From a bacterium (lineage in GTDB: Bacteria > Zixibacteria > MSB-5A5 > GN15 > FEB-12), in assembly GCA_020444475.1 (NCBI GenBank), contig JAHLKV010000003.1:248001-312000 (forward strand): a DNA stretch of 64,000 nt. Reading direction: 5' to 3'. Below, piece after piece: positions 62,816 to 64,000 of the stretch. Position 1 is the first letter of the stretch. The number at the start of each line of letters is the position of its first letter. Both the position numbers and the translations under genes were made by a program. Under the pieces are notes generated by a model, which saw nothing but the letters and a program-made list of their open reading frames with translations, had not been told where the DNA came from and made no database searches.

Positions 62816-63916
62816 CTAGTGAGACGATACCATCGGCTGAACCGCCGGACCGTCGGAATTGCCCGCTGCGGCCGCCGGCAGGAAGTCGTTCATGTAGTCG
62901 ATCGACGCTTCCAGCAGCGAACGCGAGTAGCTGAAATTGTGCACGCCGAAAGAACGATCTTCTTCGATAAACTGGCGGTTGTACAGCGCACCCGCGACAC
63001 CCGCGTCGGCAACCGTGCCGCTCACCGGAGTGCCGGAACCGGACAGAACGCCCGCCGCCTGCAACAGCACGTCGAGGCTGTCGATCAAACCGTGGATCTC
63101 CGTCCGATACCCTTCAATCGTGCCGTTATTGTCATAGTCGAAATCGGCCGTGAAATCGAACGTGTTCACGCCGGGATGACACGACTCGTTGGCGCATATG
63201 CCGGACAGGTCGTAGCCGCTCTCTTCGTCGATCATGTTGAAGCTGTGACCGCCGATATCATACCCTTCATGGGCCCGAGCGTTACCCATGTGACAGCCGA
63301 TACAGGCTTCACGAACCTGACCGGCATGCGGCGAGCTCGGGAAGGTATAGCCGCCACCCGGGAACTCGTAACCGCCGGTCCCCTGCACCATCTCACCCTG
63401 CGGGCCGTGGTGCGGACCGTACCGGCTGTTCACCGACTGGTCGGCGCCGATCGTCCGAACATCGGTCCGGGAATGATGGCAATTGACGCACAGGTTGCCC
63501 GACTGGTGGTCGAACACAACGCCGTTCGGAAGCGTGTAGGCCGCCGTGGCACGCAGCGTGAAATCGCCGACGGCGTGCGGATTGTGACAGGTGAAACAAC
63601 CAATCGCGCTCACCGATGAGAACGGAACAGACGGCAATGTACCGGTCGCTATAAAGCTGAGGAAACCTTCCTGGTTGTGGCAGGCCGTGCAATCGCTGCC
63701 GCCACGGTTGGTGTAGTCGATATTGTTGCCCGAGGCATGAATCGAGTTGGCCCATTCACCCTGCTGGGCGTCCATCTGACCATTGTGACAGCCGAAGCAG
63801 TTCGTGGCGCTGATGTCCTCGACCTCACCGGTGATTTCCCGCTCGCAACCCGTCAGGGCAAGCATGACCAGTGCCATCGCGGCGAGCGCGAACGCGGCCC
63901 ATTTGATGCGTACCAT
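62816..63916 (-). CDS. Multihaem c-type cytochrome lipoprotein
   Basis: The 366-residue protein has signal peptide MVRIKWAAFALAAMALVMLA with lipobox LTGC. It contains five CxxCH haem sites (CFGCH, CTACH, CFTCH, CVNCH, CIGCH) and a sixth, spaced CANESCH (CxxxxCH), plus distal His residues (HHGPQGE, GGHSF) for bis-His ligation. The C-terminal third lacks haem motifs. It is probably an outer-membrane- or periplasm-facing electron carrier, e.g. for metal or nitrogen-oxide reduction. The ATG at 63916 has GGAGGT 5 bases upstream, much better than the ATG at 63964. Confidence 0.9.
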   Translation of the reverse strand: MVRIKWAAFALAAMALVMLALTGCEREITGEVEDISATNCFGCHNGQMDAQQGEWANSIHASGNNIDYTNRGGSDCTACHNQEGFLSFIATGTLPSVPFSSVSAIGCFTCHNPHAVGDFTLRATAAYTLPNGVVFDHQSGNLCVNCHHSRTDVRTIGADQSVNSRYGPHHGPQGEMVQGTGGYEFPGGGYTFPSSPHAGQVREACIGCHMGNARAHEGYDIGGHSFNMIDEESGYDLSGICANESCHPGVNTFDFTADFDYDNNGTIEGYRTEIHGLIDSLDVLLQAAGVLSGSGTPVSGTVADAGVAGALYNRQFIEEDRSFGVHNFSYSRSLLEASIDYMNDFLPAAAAGNSDGPAVQPMVSSH

Positions 63917-64000
63917 AGCTACCTCCATTGGGAGACCCATCTCCACATGCATATTGCGTTTCATTCTGTTATTCTCTTCCTCAAACGACCTAGAACTCGT

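Overview
The window is a GC-rich stretch of bacterial chromosome with short intergenic gaps, many lipoprotein and outer-membrane genes, and typical Shine-Dalgarno starts. Outer-membrane proteins (a PorV/PorQ-like protein, LptE, an Omp85-type barrel, a multihaem cytochrome), dockerin-type repeats without a cohesin, type IV pilins and split-subunit B12 mutases point to a Gram-negative anaerobe or facultative anaerobe. Overall it resembles uncultured FCB-group lineages such as candidate phylum Zixibacteria. That placement is inferred from gene content; no rRNA gene is present to confirm it.

Layout. (1) 1-7374: a truncated secreted protein; a REP-associated tyrosine transposase surrounded by two families of palindromic repeats; three type IV pilin genes, each behind a sigma-54-type promoter, with a PilR/NtrC-like activator among them; an EamA-type transporter; a dockerin-repeat protein. 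(2) 7597-10535: a URO-D/MtaA-like methyltransferase translationally coupled to a free-methionine-sulfoxide-reductase-like GAF protein, then small membrane proteins. (3) 10545-21106: a ten-gene minus-strand acyl-CoA operon. It holds isobutyryl-CoA-mutase-like and methylmalonyl-CoA mutase catalytic subunits, one B12-binding subunit, acyl-CoA dehydrogenase, a three-subunit biotin-dependent acyl-CoA carboxylase and methylmalonyl-CoA epimerase. The MeaB chaperone is at 23748-24704, and two polytopic membrane proteins lie between. (4) 24708-29553: recJ, RNase P RNA, guaB, a zinc-ribbon coiled-coil protein and two tRNA genes. (5) 29669-36819: repeat-rich spacers, lipoproteins, a divergent 4-hydroxybutyryl-CoA dehydratase/HpaB-family enzyme, a GAF-SpoIIE phosphatase and comM. 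(6) 36957-38676: a hipBA-type toxin-antitoxin pair behind a consensus promoter in an AT-rich island. (7) 38734-49128: lipoproteins, a rhodanese, a PorV-like protein, lptE, hutI-hutU and several DUF proteins. (8) 49221-57375: murA, a 1118-residue metallopeptidase/beta-propeller/Omp85 fusion, a Lon-family protease and tRNA-Glu. (9) 57477-63916: a second sigma-54 activator followed by a near-perfect sigma-54 promoter and an operon of lipoprotein, TPR protein and TPR-HD-GYP phosphodiesterase, then a multihaem cytochrome lipoprotein.

How the genes work together. The central operon encodes a coherent propionyl-CoA to succinyl-CoA route plus a butyryl/isobutyryl-CoA carbon-skeleton rearrangement, assisted by MeaB. 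Both sigma-54 activators lie beside promoters that fit sigma-54, giving two compact regulons: pili, and a c-di-GMP-linked TPR operon. Intergenic DNA is unusually rich in short hairpin repeats of several families. One family shows compensatory stem changes and clusters around the transposase-like gene that may mobilise it.
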